Assembly: GCF_000420145.1 (NCBI RefSeq)
Contig: NZ_ATUJ01000006.1
Location: 1-64,000, forward strand
Direction of reading: 5' to 3'
DNA length: 64,000 nt
Source of the DNA: Paracoccus zeaxanthinifaciens ATCC 21588
GTDB taxonomy: Bacteria > Pseudomonadota > Alphaproteobacteria > Rhodobacterales > Rhodobacteraceae
In this document: piece by piece, positions 1 through 9,092 of the stretch
Layout of the letters: every line of letters begins with the position of its first letter
Numbering within the stretch: the stretch's first letter is position 1
Program-made: the position numbers and the translations under genes
Notes under the pieces: generated by a model
Told to the model about the DNA's origin: nothing
The model's input: only the letters and a program-made list of their open reading frames with translations
Database searches by the model: none

Positions 1-503
1 CCCTTGATGATCGGAATGTCGTCGCCCGGGAAGTCGTAGCTGGACAGCAGCTCGCGCACTTCCATCTCGACCAGTTCCAGCAGCTCTTCGTCATCCACCT
101 GGTCGACCTTGTTCAGGTACACGACCATGTAGGGGATGCCGACCTGGCGGCCCAGCAGGATGTGCTCGCGCGTCTGCGGCATCGGGCCGTCGGCGGCGTT
201 CACGACCAGGATCGCGCCGTCCATCTGCGCCGCACCCGTGATCATGTTCTTCACGTAGTCGGCGTGGCCCGGGCAGTCCACGTGCGCGTAGTGGCGCGTC
301 TCGGACTCGTATTCCACGTGCGCCGTCGAGATCGTGATCCCGCGGGCCTTCTCTTCCGGCGCGCCGTCGATCTGGTCGTAGGCGCGGAAGTCGCCGAAGT
401 ACTTCGTGATCGCAGCCGTCAGCGTCGTCTTGCCGTGGTCAACGTGACCGATGGTCCCGATGTTGACGTGCGGTTTCGTCCGTTCAAACTTTGCCTTTGC
501 CAT
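1..503 (-). CDS. tuf: Elongation factor Tu, N-terminal part (cut by window edge)
   Basis: These are the first 167 residues of EF-Tu, the GTPase that carries aminoacyl-tRNA to the ribosomal A site; the rest lies beyond the left edge. Visible motifs are the P-loop GHVDHGKT (residues 19-26), the switch-I end GITIS, the G3 region [12 protein letters not shown] and the G4 motif NKVD. The ATG is preceded by AGGAGG at a 5-nt spacing, which fixes the start. It is divergent from the DUF533 gene. Bacteria of this group often carry two tuf copies; which copy this is cannot be told from here. Confidence 0.98.
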   Translation of the reverse strand, partial: MAKAKFERTKPHVNIGTIGHVDHGKTTLTAAITKYFGDFRAYDQIDGAPEEKARGITISTAHVEYESETRHYAHVDCPGHADYVKNMITGAAQMDGAILVVNAADGPMPQTREHILLGRQVGIPYMVVYLNKVDQVDDEELLELVEMEVRELLSSYDFPGDDIPIIK

Positions 504-564
504 GTGGGCCTCCTGGATACCGCGGGGCATGGCTGAAGGGCCCCGGATTTGACGTGCGCCGCGA

Positions 565-591
565 TGTATAAGGCGGCAGGGGAAAAATCAA
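565..591 (-). promoter_or_regulatory. Candidate sigma70 promoter of tuf
   Basis: Read on the minus strand, TTGATT (591-586) is followed after 15 nt by TATACA (570-565). This would start transcription about 55 nt upstream of the tuf ATG. The spacer is shorter than the ideal 17 nt, so this is a candidate only. No ribosomal-protein-like leader structure was recognised. Confidence 0.4.
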
Positions 592-737
592 GGGCACAGC
601 GTCACGCAGACGTGCTAGTTTCGGCAGGCATTGCAGGCAGGGCACGCTGGAACCCGTGGCCCGCGCCTTTCGTTGCCGAACCAACGCCTTGCGCGGATCG
701 CGCGCGGGGCCCTTTCACGGAAGACAGGGGAATTCGC

Positions 738-1517
738 ATGAGCATGATGAAAAGCCTGGCCCGCGTCGCCGCGGGCGTGATGCTTGCCAAGGGAATCGGC
801 GCGGTGATGAAGAACCGCCAGCAGGGTGGCGGCACGCATGGCGGCACTCAGGGCGGCGGTCTTCTGGGCGGCCTTCTGTCGGGCGGATCGGGCGGCGGCA
901 GCCTGACGCAGATGCTGGGCAACCGCAGCGGCGGTCAGGGCAGCCTGGGCGGGCTGCTGGACAACCTGGGCGGTCGCGGCGGTGCAGCCGCGGGCGGGCT
1001 GGGCGCCGTTCTGGGCGGCCTGGTCGGCGGCTCGGCGACTGCGGGCCAGCTGGCGCAGAAGGATTCGCAGCCGAAGAACGACGCGACCTTCGGGTCGCTG
1101 TTCGACGACGCGATCTCTCATGACGCCGAACCCGAGGTGGCGCCGACCCCGGAACAGAACGCCGTCGCGGCGCTGATGCTGCGCGCGATGATCCAGGCCG
1201 CGAAATCCGACGGCCATGTCGACGACGCCGAGAAGCAGCGCCTGCTGGGCCATCTGGGCGACGATCTGGACGATGACGAACGCAACTTCATCCGCGAACA
1301 GATGTCGCGCCCCGTCGATGCGCAGGACCTTGCCCGCGACGTGCCGCAGGGCCTCGAGGCGCAGGTTTATCTGATGTCGCTTCTGGCCATCGATTTCGAC
1401 AACGAGGCCGAGGCGCGTTACCTGAACGACCTTGCCGTCGCGATGGGTCTGGACCGCGGCACGGTGAACGACATCCACCGCGAGGCGGGGGTCATGCCGC
1501 TTTACAGCGCAGGCTGA
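738..1517 (+). CDS. DUF533 / TerB-like protein with glycine-rich linker
   Basis: A 259-residue protein of the DUF533 (YebE-like) family, whose function is unknown. A short hydrophobic N-terminus (MSMMKSLARVAAGVMLAKGI) leads into a Gly/Gln-rich low-complexity region of about 90 residues. An acidic, helical TerB-like domain follows from about residue 150 to the end (VAALMLRAMIQAAKSDGHVD, then a DLDDDERNF segment). The ATG at 738 follows a GGGG ribosome-binding site. The frame is open further upstream, but that part lacks a good start context. It stands alone and is divergent from tuf. The family assignment is firm; any role in envelope stress would be a guess. Confidence 0.85.
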   Translation: MSMMKSLARVAAGVMLAKGIGAVMKNRQQGGGTHGGTQGGGLLGGLLSGGSGGGSLTQMLGNRSGGQGSLGGLLDNLGGRGGAAAGGLGAVLGGLVGGSATAGQLAQKDSQPKNDATFGSLFDDAISHDAEPEVAPTPEQNAVAALMLRAMIQAAKSDGHVDDAEKQRLLGHLGDDLDDDERNFIREQMSRPVDAQDLARDVPQGLEAQVYLMSLLAIDFDNEAEARYLNDLAVAMGLDRGTVNDIHREAGVMPLYSAG

Positions 1518-1619
1518 TCGCGAAAGCGTGAGGGCGGGGCTGCGCTGTTGCGCCGCACCGCCCTTCCTGCAAAGCTGACATGGCAAGCCGACAAACCGAC
1601 AGGTTCCAAGGAGCACGCC

Positions 1620-2066
1620 ATGACCAGAGCCTTCCTGACTGCCGCCTTCTGCCTTGCCGCCCTGCCGGTGGCCGCCCAGTCCGCCGACGATGCGGTCAAG
1701 GCGCGACAGGGCTTCTTCACCATGATCTCGACCGAGATGGGCACCCTGTCGGACATGGCACGCGGCAATACCGAATACGACGAGGCCGCAGCCGTCGCAG
1801 CAGCGCAGAACCTGATGGCGCTGACGGGTTACGACCTGCCCAAGCTGTTCGTTGATGGCAGTTCCGCCGACGATATCGACGGCACCGACGCCCTGCCCGC
1901 GATCTGGGACGACAAGGACGACTTCGCGCAGAAATACGCGGCGCTCGCCAGCGCGACCGAAGGCATGGACCAGGCCGTCGCGGGCGGTCAGGAAAACCTC
2001 GGGCCGGCGCTTCAGGCGGTGGGGGGCACCTGCCGCGACTGTCACCAAAGCTATCGCGCGGACTGA
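1620..2066 (+). CDS. Cytochrome c' (c-prime)
   Basis: A 148-residue periplasmic c-type cytochrome. The signal peptide MTRAFLTAAFCLAALPVAAQS is followed by a four-helix-bundle cytochrome c' domain. The haem motif CRDCH lies near the C-terminus in the context GTCRDCHQSYR, the classic C-terminal position for this family. Cytochrome c' binds NO and CO at a five-coordinate haem and is linked to NO tolerance in denitrifying and photosynthetic alphaproteobacteria. The start is supported by AAGGAG upstream. Its stop overlaps the start of the next gene, a b561-type cytochrome, so the two are probably cotranscribed and may exchange electrons (inferred). Confidence 0.93.
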   Translation: MTRAFLTAAFCLAALPVAAQSADDAVKARQGFFTMISTEMGTLSDMARGNTEYDEAAAVAAAQNLMALTGYDLPKLFVDGSSADDIDGTDALPAIWDDKDDFAQKYAALASATEGMDQAVAGGQENLGPALQAVGGTCRDCHQSYRAD

Positions 2067-2656
2067 TGGCCGCCGAGCAGGCACGCCGGGTCCGCGTCTG
2101 GGACCCGGCCCTTCGGGCATTCCACTGGTTGCTGGCCACGCTGGTCATCGCGAACTGGTTGCTGGGCAAGTTCGGCCCCGGCGTCATGACGATCCATTTC
2201 TGGCTGGGCTATGCCATCCTGGCGCTGCTGGCCTTCCGCGTGGTCTGGGGCTTCGTCGGGCCCGAACATGCGCGGTTTCGCAACTTCCTGCGCGGGCCGA
2301 GGGCGGTCATCTCCTATCTTCGGCACCTGCACGAACCGCGTCCCAGCCTGTGGCCGGGTCACAACCCGATGGGCGCGCTGTCGGTCGTCGCCATGCTGGG
2401 CGTGCTGCTGTGGCAGGTGGGCAGCGGCCTCGTGATCGACCCCGAGGATTTCGCGAACATCGGCCCGCTGGCCGATCTTGCGGGGCCCGACATCTCTCAT
2501 GCGGCGGTGGGCTGGCACGATATCGGGGCGACGCTGGTGCTGGTCCTTGTGCTGCTGCACGTGGCCATCATCGCCTTCTATCGCCTCTGGAAGCACGAGG
2601 ATCTTGTCCGTCCGATGATCACCGGCTGGAAATGGGTGCGTCGGACAGACAAATGA
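2066..2656 (+). CDS. Cytochrome b561-type diheme membrane protein
   Basis: A 196-residue inner-membrane protein with about four transmembrane helices, of the bacterial cytochrome b561 / Ni-hydrogenase b-type family. Likely haem ligands are His20 (FHWLLATLV), His44 (MTIHFWLGY), His151 (GWHDIGATL) and His165 (LLHVAII). It begins inside the stop of the cytochrome c' gene (TGATG overlap), giving a tight two-gene unit. The pairing suggests that the b-type cytochrome passes electrons between the quinone pool and the periplasmic c'. That role is inferred from position rather than from a motif. Confidence 0.9.
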   Translation: MAAEQARRVRVWDPALRAFHWLLATLVIANWLLGKFGPGVMTIHFWLGYAILALLAFRVVWGFVGPEHARFRNFLRGPRAVISYLRHLHEPRPSLWPGHNPMGALSVVAMLGVLLWQVGSGLVIDPEDFANIGPLADLAGPDISHAAVGWHDIGATLVLVLVLLHVAIIAFYRLWKHEDLVRPMITGWKWVRRTDK

Positions 2657-2719
2657 TGCCGGAACCCCCGGCATCGCCCATCGTTGGCACCTGACATCAC
2701 CGCAACATCGGAGAGAGCC

Positions 2720-3628
2720 ATGTCAGGCAAGCCCTTCCGCCCCCCGTTCCGCGCCGGAGCGTTGCAGGACCCCCGCCTTCCCGAACCCGATTTCCCCGCG
2801 CAGAAGCAGCAGATGCCGGGCCTTGCGACCCGCATGGACCCCCTGCCCGATCATGGCGAAAAAAGCTATCGCGGGTCCGGGCGCATGGCGGGCAAGCGCT
2901 GCCTGGTGACCGGCGGCGACAGCGGAATCGGTGCGGCGGCCGCCATCGCCTTTGCCCGCGAGGGCGCGGATGTCGCCATCAACTATCTTCCCGAGGAACA
3001 GGAGGATGCCGACGCCATCGTCGCCGTGATCGAGGCCGAGGGCCGCAAGGCCGTGGCCATCCCGGGCGACATCCGGGACGAGGATTTCTGCAAGACCCTC
3101 GTGGCGCGCGCGGTCGAGGAACTGGGCGGGCTGGATGTCCTGGTCAACAATGCCGGTCGCCAGCAATATTGCGAGACCCTCGAAGAGCTGACGACCGAGG
3201 ATTTCGACGCGACGATGAAGACGAACATCTACGCGCCCTTCTGGATCACCCGCGCGGCGGTGCCGCATATGGGCGAAGGCGGCTCGATCATCATCACCTC
3301 GTCCACGCAGGCATTCTCGCCCGCGGCGCATCTGTTCGACTATGCCCAGTCCAAGGCGGCGAACGTGGCCTTCGCGCAATCGCTGGCCAAGCAGCTGGCC
3401 CCGCGCGGCATCCGCGTGAACGCGGTCTGCCCCGGCCCCTACTGGACCGCGCTTCAGATCAGCGGCGGGCAGCCGACGGACAAGGCGGCGCAGCATGGCG
3501 CCAACCAGCCGCTTGGCCGTCCGGGGCAGCCGGTCGAGATCGCGCCGATCTACGTGCTCCTGGCATCGGACGAAGCGAGCTATATCACCGGCGAGTATTT
3601 CGGATCGGTCGGCGGCGGCGGGCTGTAA
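2720..3628 (+). CDS. SDR oxidoreductase, general-stress (YghA/YdaD-like) type
   Basis: A 302-residue NAD(P)-dependent short-chain dehydrogenase. About 55 residues of N-terminal extension (rich in Pro, with PLPDHGEKSYRGSGRMAGK) precede the Rossmann motif TGGDSGIGAAAA, as in the long YghA/YdaD stress-type SDRs. The NNAG motif and the catalytic YAQSKAA (Tyr-x-x-x-Lys) are present, and the C-terminus ends GSVGGGGL. The ATG at 2720 follows GGAGAG. It is convergent with parC, separated by a shared terminator. The substrate is not predictable; aldehyde reduction is typical of relatives. Confidence 0.9.
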   Translation: MSGKPFRPPFRAGALQDPRLPEPDFPAQKQQMPGLATRMDPLPDHGEKSYRGSGRMAGKRCLVTGGDSGIGAAAAIAFAREGADVAINYLPEEQEDADAIVAVIEAEGRKAVAIPGDIRDEDFCKTLVARAVEELGGLDVLVNNAGRQQYCETLEELTTEDFDATMKTNIYAPFWITRAAVPHMGEGGSIIITSSTQAFSPAAHLFDYAQSKAANVAFAQSLAKQLAPRGIRVNAVCPGPYWTALQISGGQPTDKAAQHGANQPLGRPGQPVEIAPIYVLLASDEASYITGEYFGSVGGGGL

Positions 3629-3652
3629 GCGACGCCACCCGCGGAAGCGACG

Positions 3653-3678
3653 AAGGGCGGGGATGACCCCGCCCTTTT
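3653..3678. terminator. Bidirectional intrinsic terminator (SDR / parC)
   Basis: A perfect 10-bp stem AAGGGCGGGG / CCCCGCCCTT (3653-3662 and 3667-3676) with loop ATGA, followed by T residues. It lies between the convergent SDR and parC stop codons, and A-runs on the other side let it work for both. Confidence 0.85.
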
Positions 3679-3680
3679 GC

Positions 3681-5921
3681 TTATGCGAACTTGTTGTCGC
3701 GCGGGAAGCCGCGTGGCGCCATGCGGCCCACGCCCGCCCGCTTGCCGACCCATTCCGACAGGTCGCTTTCGGTCCGCGTCTTGCCCCCGCCCATCGGCCA
3801 TGACAGCCCGTCGACAAGGTTCAGGGTGATCGCGTCGGTCAGTACCTCGTCCTTGAACAGGCCGCCGGGCTTCAGCTTCATCAGCCGCACGCCCTTGCCG
3901 CGCGCCATCTCGGGCAGTTCCGTCAACGGGAAGACCAGCATCCGGCGGGTGCCCGCGACGACGGCGACGTGATCGCCCGCCACGGGACGGCACAGCAGCG
4001 CGTCGCCGTTCAGCACCTGCTTGCCCGACTTCGTCTGCGCCAGGATGTCCGACGAATTGACGATGAACCCGTCCGCGGCCTTCGAGGCCACAAGATACTT
4101 CACCCCCTCGCGCCAGGGGAAGATCGCGATCACCTCGGCCTCGTTCGGCAGATCGACCATCAGGCGCAGGGGTTCGCCCATGCCGCGCCCGCCCGGCAGG
4201 TTGCTTGCGGGCAGCGTGTAGAACCGCCCGTTCGAGGCGAAGATCATCAGCTTGTCGGTCGTTTCGGCATGCAGCGCGAAGCCCGGCCCGTCGCCATCCT
4301 TGAACTTGACCTCGGCATCCAGCGGCTGGTGGCCCTTCATCGCGCGGATCCAGCCCATCTTCGACAGGATCACGGTCAACGGCTCGCGCTCGATCATGGC
4401 CTCGATGTCGATGACGGGGGTCTCGGCGGCCTCGGCGATCTCGGTCCGGCGCTGGCCCTCGGGGGTGGATTTCCCGAAGAGGTTGCGCACCTCCTTCAGC
4501 TGGGTGGCGATCTGCGCCCATTGCGCATCCTCGTCGGCCAGCATGGCCTGCAGGCCGTCGCGTTCCTTCAGCAGGGCGTCGCGTTCGGCGCGCAGCTCGA
4601 TCTCTTCCAGCTTGCGCAGGGCGCGCAGGCGCATGTTCAGGATCGCCTCGACCTGGACCTCGGACAGGCCGAACTCGGCCATCATCACGGCCTTGGGCTC
4701 GTCCTCGTGGCGGATGATCTCGATCACGCGGTCGATGTTGAGATAGGCGACCAGGTAGCCTTCCAGCACCTCGAGCCGCGCGGCGATCTTGTCCAGCCGG
4801 AAATTCGCGCGGCGCAGCAGCACCTCGCGGCGGTGGTCGAGGAACGCGCGCAGCACCTCCTTGAGGCTGCAGACCTTGGGCACGCGGCCGTCGATCAGCA
4901 CGTTCATGTTCAGGTTGAAGCGGATTTCCAGGTCGCTCGTCTTGAACAGCGCGGCCATCAGCTGTTCGGGATCGACGCTGCGGGTCTTGGGTTCCAGCAG
5001 GATGCGGATATCCTCGGCCGATTCGTCGCGCACATCGGCCAGGATCGGGATCTTGCGGGTCTGGATCAGTTCGGCCAGCCGCTCGATCAGCTTGGATTTC
5101 TGCACCTGGTAGGGGATCTCGGTGACGACGATCTGCCACTGCCCCCGGCCCAGATCCTCGACCGACCAGCGCGCGCGCAGGCGGAAGGCGCCGCGCCCCG
5201 TGCGATAGGTCTCGGCCATGCTCTCGGCGCTTTCGACGACGACGCCGCCGGTGGGGAAGTCCGGCCCCTTGAGCAGCGTCGCCAGCGTGTCGTCACGCGC
5301 GTCGGGCGACTTGATCAGATGCAGGCAGGCGTCGATCACCTCGTGCAGGTTGTGGGGCGGGATGTTCGTGGCCATGCCCACCGCGATGCCCGACGCGCCG
5401 TTCGCCAGCAGGTTCGGGAAGGCCGCGGGCAGCACCGCGGGCTCGGTCAGGGTGCCGTCGTAGTTCGGGCGGAAATCGACCGAATCCTCGGTCAGGCCGT
5501 CCATCAGCGCCTCGGAGGTGCCGGCAAGGCGGGCCTCGGTGTAACGCGCGGCGGCGGGGTTGTCGCCGTCGATATTGCCGAAGTTCCCCTGCCCGTCCAC
5601 CAGCGGATAGCGCATGGCGAAATCCTGGGCCAGGCGGGCCATCGCGTCATAGATCGCGGCATCGCCATGGGGGTGATAATTGCCCATCACGTCGCCGGTG
5701 ATCTTGGCCGATTTGCGGAACGCGCCCGTAGGCGACAGCCGCAATTCCCGCATCGCATAGAGGATGCGGCGATGCACCGGCTTCAGCCCGTCGCGGGCAT
5801 CCGGCAGCGCGCGATGCATGATCGTGGACAGCGCATAGGTCAGATACCTTTCGCCGATCGCTCGGCTGAGGGGTTCGGACAGCGCGCCTTGCGCGGGATC
5901 GGGAAGCAGATCGTCAGACAT
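3681..5921 (-). CDS. parC: DNA topoisomerase IV subunit A
   Basis: A 746-residue type IIA topoisomerase A subunit that decatenates sister chromosomes with ParE. The catalytic tyrosine is Tyr127 in [10 protein letters not shown]. The breakage-reunion domain carries [19 protein letters not shown] and [13 protein letters not shown]. The C-terminal part is short and lacks the GyrA box (QRRGGKG-like), which favours ParC over GyrA. The quinolone-pocket residues equivalent to E. coli ParC Ser80 and Glu84 are Ala88 and Asp92. No parE is nearby. Gene size and the MSDD N-terminus fit alphaproteobacterial ParC. Confidence 0.95.
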   Translation of the reverse strand: MSDDLLPDPAQGALSEPLSRAIGERYLTYALSTIMHRALPDARDGLKPVHRRILYAMRELRLSPTGAFRKSAKITGDVMGNYHPHGDAAIYDAMARLAQDFAMRYPLVDGQGNFGNIDGDNPAAARYTEARLAGTSEALMDGLTEDSVDFRPNYDGTLTEPAVLPAAFPNLLANGASGIAVGMATNIPPHNLHEVIDACLHLIKSPDARDDTLATLLKGPDFPTGGVVVESAESMAETYRTGRGAFRLRARWSVEDLGRGQWQIVVTEIPYQVQKSKLIERLAELIQTRKIPILADVRDESAEDIRILLEPKTRSVDPEQLMAALFKTSDLEIRFNLNMNVLIDGRVPKVCSLKEVLRAFLDHRREVLLRRANFRLDKIAARLEVLEGYLVAYLNIDRVIEIIRHEDEPKAVMMAEFGLSEVQVEAILNMRLRALRKLEEIELRAERDALLKERDGLQAMLADEDAQWAQIATQLKEVRNLFGKSTPEGQRRTEIAEAAETPVIDIEAMIEREPLTVILSKMGWIRAMKGHQPLDAEVKFKDGDGPGFALHAETTDKLMIFASNGRFYTLPASNLPGGRGMGEPLRLMVDLPNEAEVIAIFPWREGVKYLVASKAADGFIVNSSDILAQTKSGKQVLNGDALLCRPVAGDHVAVVAGTRRMLVFPLTELPEMARGKGVRLMKLKPGGLFKDEVLTDAITLNLVDGLSWPMGGGKTRTESDLSEWVGKRAGVGRMAPRGFPRDNKFA

Positions 5922-6059
5922 GCCTTCTGGATAGGACGCGCCGTGCCGCCGGTCCAGATCGAAAAACGGCGGAACCGCCGCGCTGCCGTGGTGTTGGGCG
6001 GCGGGATCGGATAAGAATCGACCGACCGTGATCGCGCACCACGAGGGAGGCTGTCGGGA

Positions 6060-6614
6060 ATGCTGAAGCTGGGTATGCTGGTGCTTGCCACCCTGCTGGC
6101 CATCTGGGCCGTCCTGTCGGGATATGGCGACGGCGATCTGCGCGCCGATCGACGGGCGCAGGATGTTCAGGAACGCAGTGCCGCGCAGGATGCCGGTGCC
6201 GCGGATCTGACCGCCACCGTCGCGCGCGATGCATCCGAGGGCGCCGAGGCGCTGACCCCCACCTCGCCCGAGGCCAACAGCAGCGCCGCCATCGTCGAGG
6301 CCGAGAGCCAGACCCCCGAGCAGGTCGAAGAGTTCCCCGGCCCCGCGCTGGAACCCTCGCCCGAATATGCGGGCCGCACCCCCGAGGCCGCACCCGCCCA
6401 GCCGCTTGGCGACGGGCAGCGGCTCTATGTCACCGGATCGCGCGTCAACATGCGGTCGGGCCCCGGCACCGGCAACCCGGTCGTGGCCGCCCTGACCGAA
6501 GGCACCCAGGTCGAGGCGATGGGCCCGACCGGCGGCACTTGGGTCGAGATCCGAACCGCGGGAGGGGATCGCGGCTTCATGGCCAACCAGTTCCTGTCGC
6601 CGGACGCCCCCTGA
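6060..6614 (+). CDS. SH3b-domain envelope protein
   Basis: A 184-residue protein with one N-terminal membrane anchor or signal ([20 protein letters not shown]). A long acidic Ala/Glu/Pro-rich linker (about residues 25-115) precedes a bacterial SH3 domain at the C-terminus ([20 protein letters not shown] to the end). SH3b domains of this type usually bind peptidoglycan or mediate protein contacts in the periplasm. The stop codon overlaps the ATG of the following SDR gene, so the two are translationally linked. No more specific role can be read. Confidence 0.85.
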   Translation: MLKLGMLVLATLLAIWAVLSGYGDGDLRADRRAQDVQERSAAQDAGAADLTATVARDASEGAEALTPTSPEANSSAAIVEAESQTPEQVEEFPGPALEPSPEYAGRTPEAAPAQPLGDGQRLYVTGSRVNMRSGPGTGNPVVAALTEGTQVEAMGPTGGTWVEIRTAGGDRGFMANQFLSPDAP

Positions 6615-7429
6615 TGCGGGTCCTGCTGACCGGAGCCTCGTCCGGGATCGGGCTGGATGCGGCGCGTTTCCTGACCGAACAAGGCATCGATGTCGTCGCG
6701 ACCTGCCGCAAGGATGCCGATATCGCGGCCCGCCGCGCCGAGGGCATCGACTGCCTGCGGCTGGACCTGGACGACGAGAACAGCGTCGCCGCCTGCGTCG
6801 ATCAGGTGCTGGCCGGCGGTCCGCTGGACGGGCTGGTCAACAATGCGGCCTTCGCCCTGCCCGGCGCGGTCGAGGACATGCCGCGCGGTGCCCTGCGCGC
6901 CATATTCGAGACCAACCTCTTTGGCACGCATGACCTGACCCGCCGCCTGATCCCGCATTTCCGCGAACGCAAGGCGGGGCGGATCGTCAATATCAGCTCG
7001 GTCCTCGGGCTTGTCGGCATCCCCTGGCGCGGGCCCTATGTCGCGACCAAGTTCGCGCTGGAAGGTCTGACCGACGTCCTGCGCCTGGAGATGGAGGGCA
7101 CGGGCATCCATGTCGTCCTGATCGAGCCCGGCCCCATCACCAGCCGCATCCGCGAGAACGCGATCCCGCATTTCGAACGTTGGGTGGACTGGCAGTCCAG
7201 CGCCCGCGCCGACCAGTATCGCGACAGCCTGCTGAAGCGGCTCTACGAACCCTCGGGGCCGGACCGGTTCGAACTGCCCCCGCGCGAGGTGTCGAAGCGC
7301 ATCCTGACCGCGCTGACGGCGGATCGCCCCGCCCCGCGCCAATATGTCACGACGCCCACGCGCATCTCGGGGGTGGCGCGGCGCGTTCTGCCGACGCGCG
7401 CACTGGACTGGTTCGCGCGGCGCGCTTAG
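6614..7429 (+). CDS. SDR family oxidoreductase
   Basis: A 271-residue classical short-chain dehydrogenase. It starts [20 protein letters not shown] with the TGxxxGIG nucleotide-binding motif, then [14 protein letters not shown]-like IVNISSVLG and the catalytic [10 protein letters not shown] (Tyr-x-x-x-Lys). The start ATG at 6614 overlaps the TGA of the SH3 gene. A 24-nt gap separates it from the HIG1-like gene downstream. The C-terminal tail (about residues 205-271) resembles SDRs annotated as retinol or sphingolipid reductases, but the substrate is unknown. Confidence 0.9.
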   Translation: MRVLLTGASSGIGLDAARFLTEQGIDVVATCRKDADIAARRAEGIDCLRLDLDDENSVAACVDQVLAGGPLDGLVNNAAFALPGAVEDMPRGALRAIFETNLFGTHDLTRRLIPHFRERKAGRIVNISSVLGLVGIPWRGPYVATKFALEGLTDVLRLEMEGTGIHVVLIEPGPITSRIRENAIPHFERWVDWQSSARADQYRDSLLKRLYEPSGPDRFELPPREVSKRILTALTADRPAPRQYVTTPTRISGVARRVLPTRALDWFARRA

Positions 7430-7453
7430 GCTCTCGGACCGAAAGGCAGGGAC

Positions 7454-7654
7454 ATGGACGACAGGAACCTGATCATCATATCGCTCGTGGGCATCGGCAT
7501 CGTCTTCGCGATCCTGATGACCGGCATCGGCGGCTTCGCCCGGGGCGGCGACTGGAACCGACGCAACGCCAACCGGATGATGCGCTGGCGCATCTATGCG
7601 CAGGCGGGTGTCATCGCGGCGCTGTTGGTCCTTGTCTGGCTGGGGTCGCGCTGA
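7454..7654 (+). CDS. HIG1-type twin-transmembrane small protein
   Basis: A 66-residue membrane protein with two helices (about residues 5-28 and 48-64) joined by a basic loop RRNANRMMRWRIYAQ. That loop matches the HIG1 family signature (N-x-LMRWRV-x-Q in alphaproteobacterial members, homologous to mitochondrial Rcf1). Mitochondrial members associate with cytochrome c oxidase and respiratory supercomplexes; a similar role here is inferred from homology. Its TGA overlaps the ATG of the cobalamin adenosyltransferase gene, suggesting cotranscription. Confidence 0.82.
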   Translation: MDDRNLIIISLVGIGIVFAILMTGIGGFARGGDWNRRNANRMMRWRIYAQAGVIAALLVLVWLGSR

Positions 7655-8226
7655 TGGTCGTGCTGAACCGCATCTATACCCGCACGGGCGACAAGGGCGA
7701 CACCGCGCTGTCCGATGGCAGCCGCGTTCCGAAATCCGATCCGCGGGTCGAGGCCTATGGCACCGTCGACGAACTGAACGCCACGCTGGGGCTTGCGCGC
7801 CTGCATGCGACGGGCGACCTGGCGGCGATGATCGCGGTGATCCAGAACGACCTGTTCGACCTTGGCGCGGACCTCTCGCGCCCGAACATGGACGCCGACG
7901 ACCAGGCCGGATATCCCGTGCTGCGCGTCGTCACAGCCCAGACCGAACGCCTCGAATCCGAGATCGACGCGATGAACGCCCGCCTGCAACCGCTGCGCAG
8001 CTTCATCCTGCCCGGCGGGTCGGCGCTGGCGTCGCATCTGCACCTGTGCCGCACCGTCGCGCGTCGCGCCGAACGCCGCGCGACCGAGCTTGCGGCGGGC
8101 GGCGATGCCAACCCCGAGGCGCTGCGCTACCTCAACCGGTTGTCGGACTGGATGTTCGTCGCGGGGCGCATCGCCAATGACGACGGAGCTGCGGACATCC
8201 TGTGGGTTGCCGGCGCAAGCCGCTGA
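7654..8226 (+). CDS. Cob(I)alamin adenosyltransferase, PduO type
   Basis: A 190-residue ATP:cob(I)alamin adenosyltransferase that transfers the adenosyl group of ATP to corrinoid, making adenosylcobalamin. Family signatures are the N-terminal ATP-binding stretch YTRTGDKGDTALSDGSR, the YGTVDELNA motif and the C-terminal RTVARRAERR arginine cluster. The trimeric PduO/MMAB type commonly serves methylmalonyl-CoA mutase. The start overlaps the stop of the HIG1-like gene (TGATG). Its closeness to the etfBA genes fits fatty-acid and propionyl-CoA metabolism, but those genes have their own leader. Confidence 0.93.
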   Translation: MVVLNRIYTRTGDKGDTALSDGSRVPKSDPRVEAYGTVDELNATLGLARLHATGDLAAMIAVIQNDLFDLGADLSRPNMDADDQAGYPVLRVVTAQTERLESEIDAMNARLQPLRSFILPGGSALASHLHLCRTVARRAERRATELAAGGDANPEALRYLNRLSDWMFVAGRIANDDGAADILWVAGASR

Positions 8227-8333
8227 ACCGATACCGCAAACGCTGCGTCCTGTGACGTTTTTGCCCTGTCATCGGGGGAAAGTGACGTCTAACACTTGTG
8301 CCACAAGACGCCGAAACAAAGGGAGAGAGGCCG

Positions 8334-9092
8334 ATGAAGGTTCTCGTGCCAGTCAAGCGCGTGATCGACTACAACGTGAAGGCTCGGGTCAAGGCCGACG
8401 GGTCCGGAGTGGATCTTGCCAACGTCAAGATGTCGATGAACCCCTTCGACGAGATCGCGGTGGAGGAAGCGATCCGTCTGAAGGAAAAGGGCGTCGCGAC
8501 CGAGATCGTGGCCGTCAGCATCGGGGTGAAGCAGGCGCAGGAAACCCTGCGGACCGCGCTGGCCATGGGCGCCGACCGCGCCGTGCTGGTCGTGGCTGCC
8601 GACGACGTGCACCAGGATATCGAGCCGCTGGCCGTCGCCAAGATCCTGAAGGCCGTCATCGACGAGGAGCAGCCCGGGCTGGTCATCGCCGGCAAGCAGG
8701 CGATCGACAACGACATGAACGCCACCGGCCAGATGCTGGCCGCGCTGCTGGGCTGGGGTCAGGCGACCTTCGCCAGCAAGCTGGAGATCGAGGGCGAGGC
8801 CGCGAAGGTCACGCGCGAGGTCGATGGCGGCCTGCAGACCATCGAGGTCAAGCTGCCCGCGATCGTCACCGCAGACCTGCGCCTGAACGAGCCGCGCTAT
8901 GCGTCGCTGCCCAACATCATGAAGGCCAAGAAGAAGCCGCTGGACGAAAAGAGCGCCGCCGATCTGGGCGTCGATGTCACGCCGCGCCTGTCGGTCGTGA
9001 ACACGCGCGAACCCGAGGGCCGCAAGGCGGGGATCAAGGTCGGCTCGGTCGACGAGCTGGTGTCGAAACTGAAAGAAGCGGGGGTGGTGTGA
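8334..9092 (+). CDS. etfB: Electron transfer flavoprotein beta subunit
   Basis: A 252-residue EtfB, the AMP-binding subunit of the heterodimer that moves electrons from acyl-CoA dehydrogenases to ETF-ubiquinone oxidoreductase. It starts [16 protein letters not shown]. It contains the signature [20 protein letters not shown] and [20 protein letters not shown], and ends [11 protein letters not shown]. The ATG follows GGGAGAGAG. The stop overlaps the etfA start by one base. The upstream gap of about 107 nt should hold the promoter, and it includes a short inverted repeat CTTGTG-C-CACAAG at 8295-8307. Confidence 0.97.
   Translation: MKVLVPVKRVIDYNVKARVKADGSGVDLANVKMSMNPFDEIAVEEAIRLKEKGVATEIVAVSIGVKQAQETLRTALAMGADRAVLVVAADDVHQDIEPLAVAKILKAVIDEEQPGLVIAGKQAIDNDMNATGQMLAALLGWGQATFASKLEIEGEAAKVTREVDGGLQTIEVKLPAIVTADLRLNEPRYASLPNIMKAKKKPLDEKSAADLGVDVTPRLSVVNTREPEGRKAGIKVGSVDELVSKLKEAGVV

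Noticed and set aside
3969..6014. Long open frame (681 codons) antisense to parC
   Set aside because: High GC content makes antisense frames open. Its product is His/Gln/Asp-rich with no domain, while parC on the other strand has catalytic motifs throughout.
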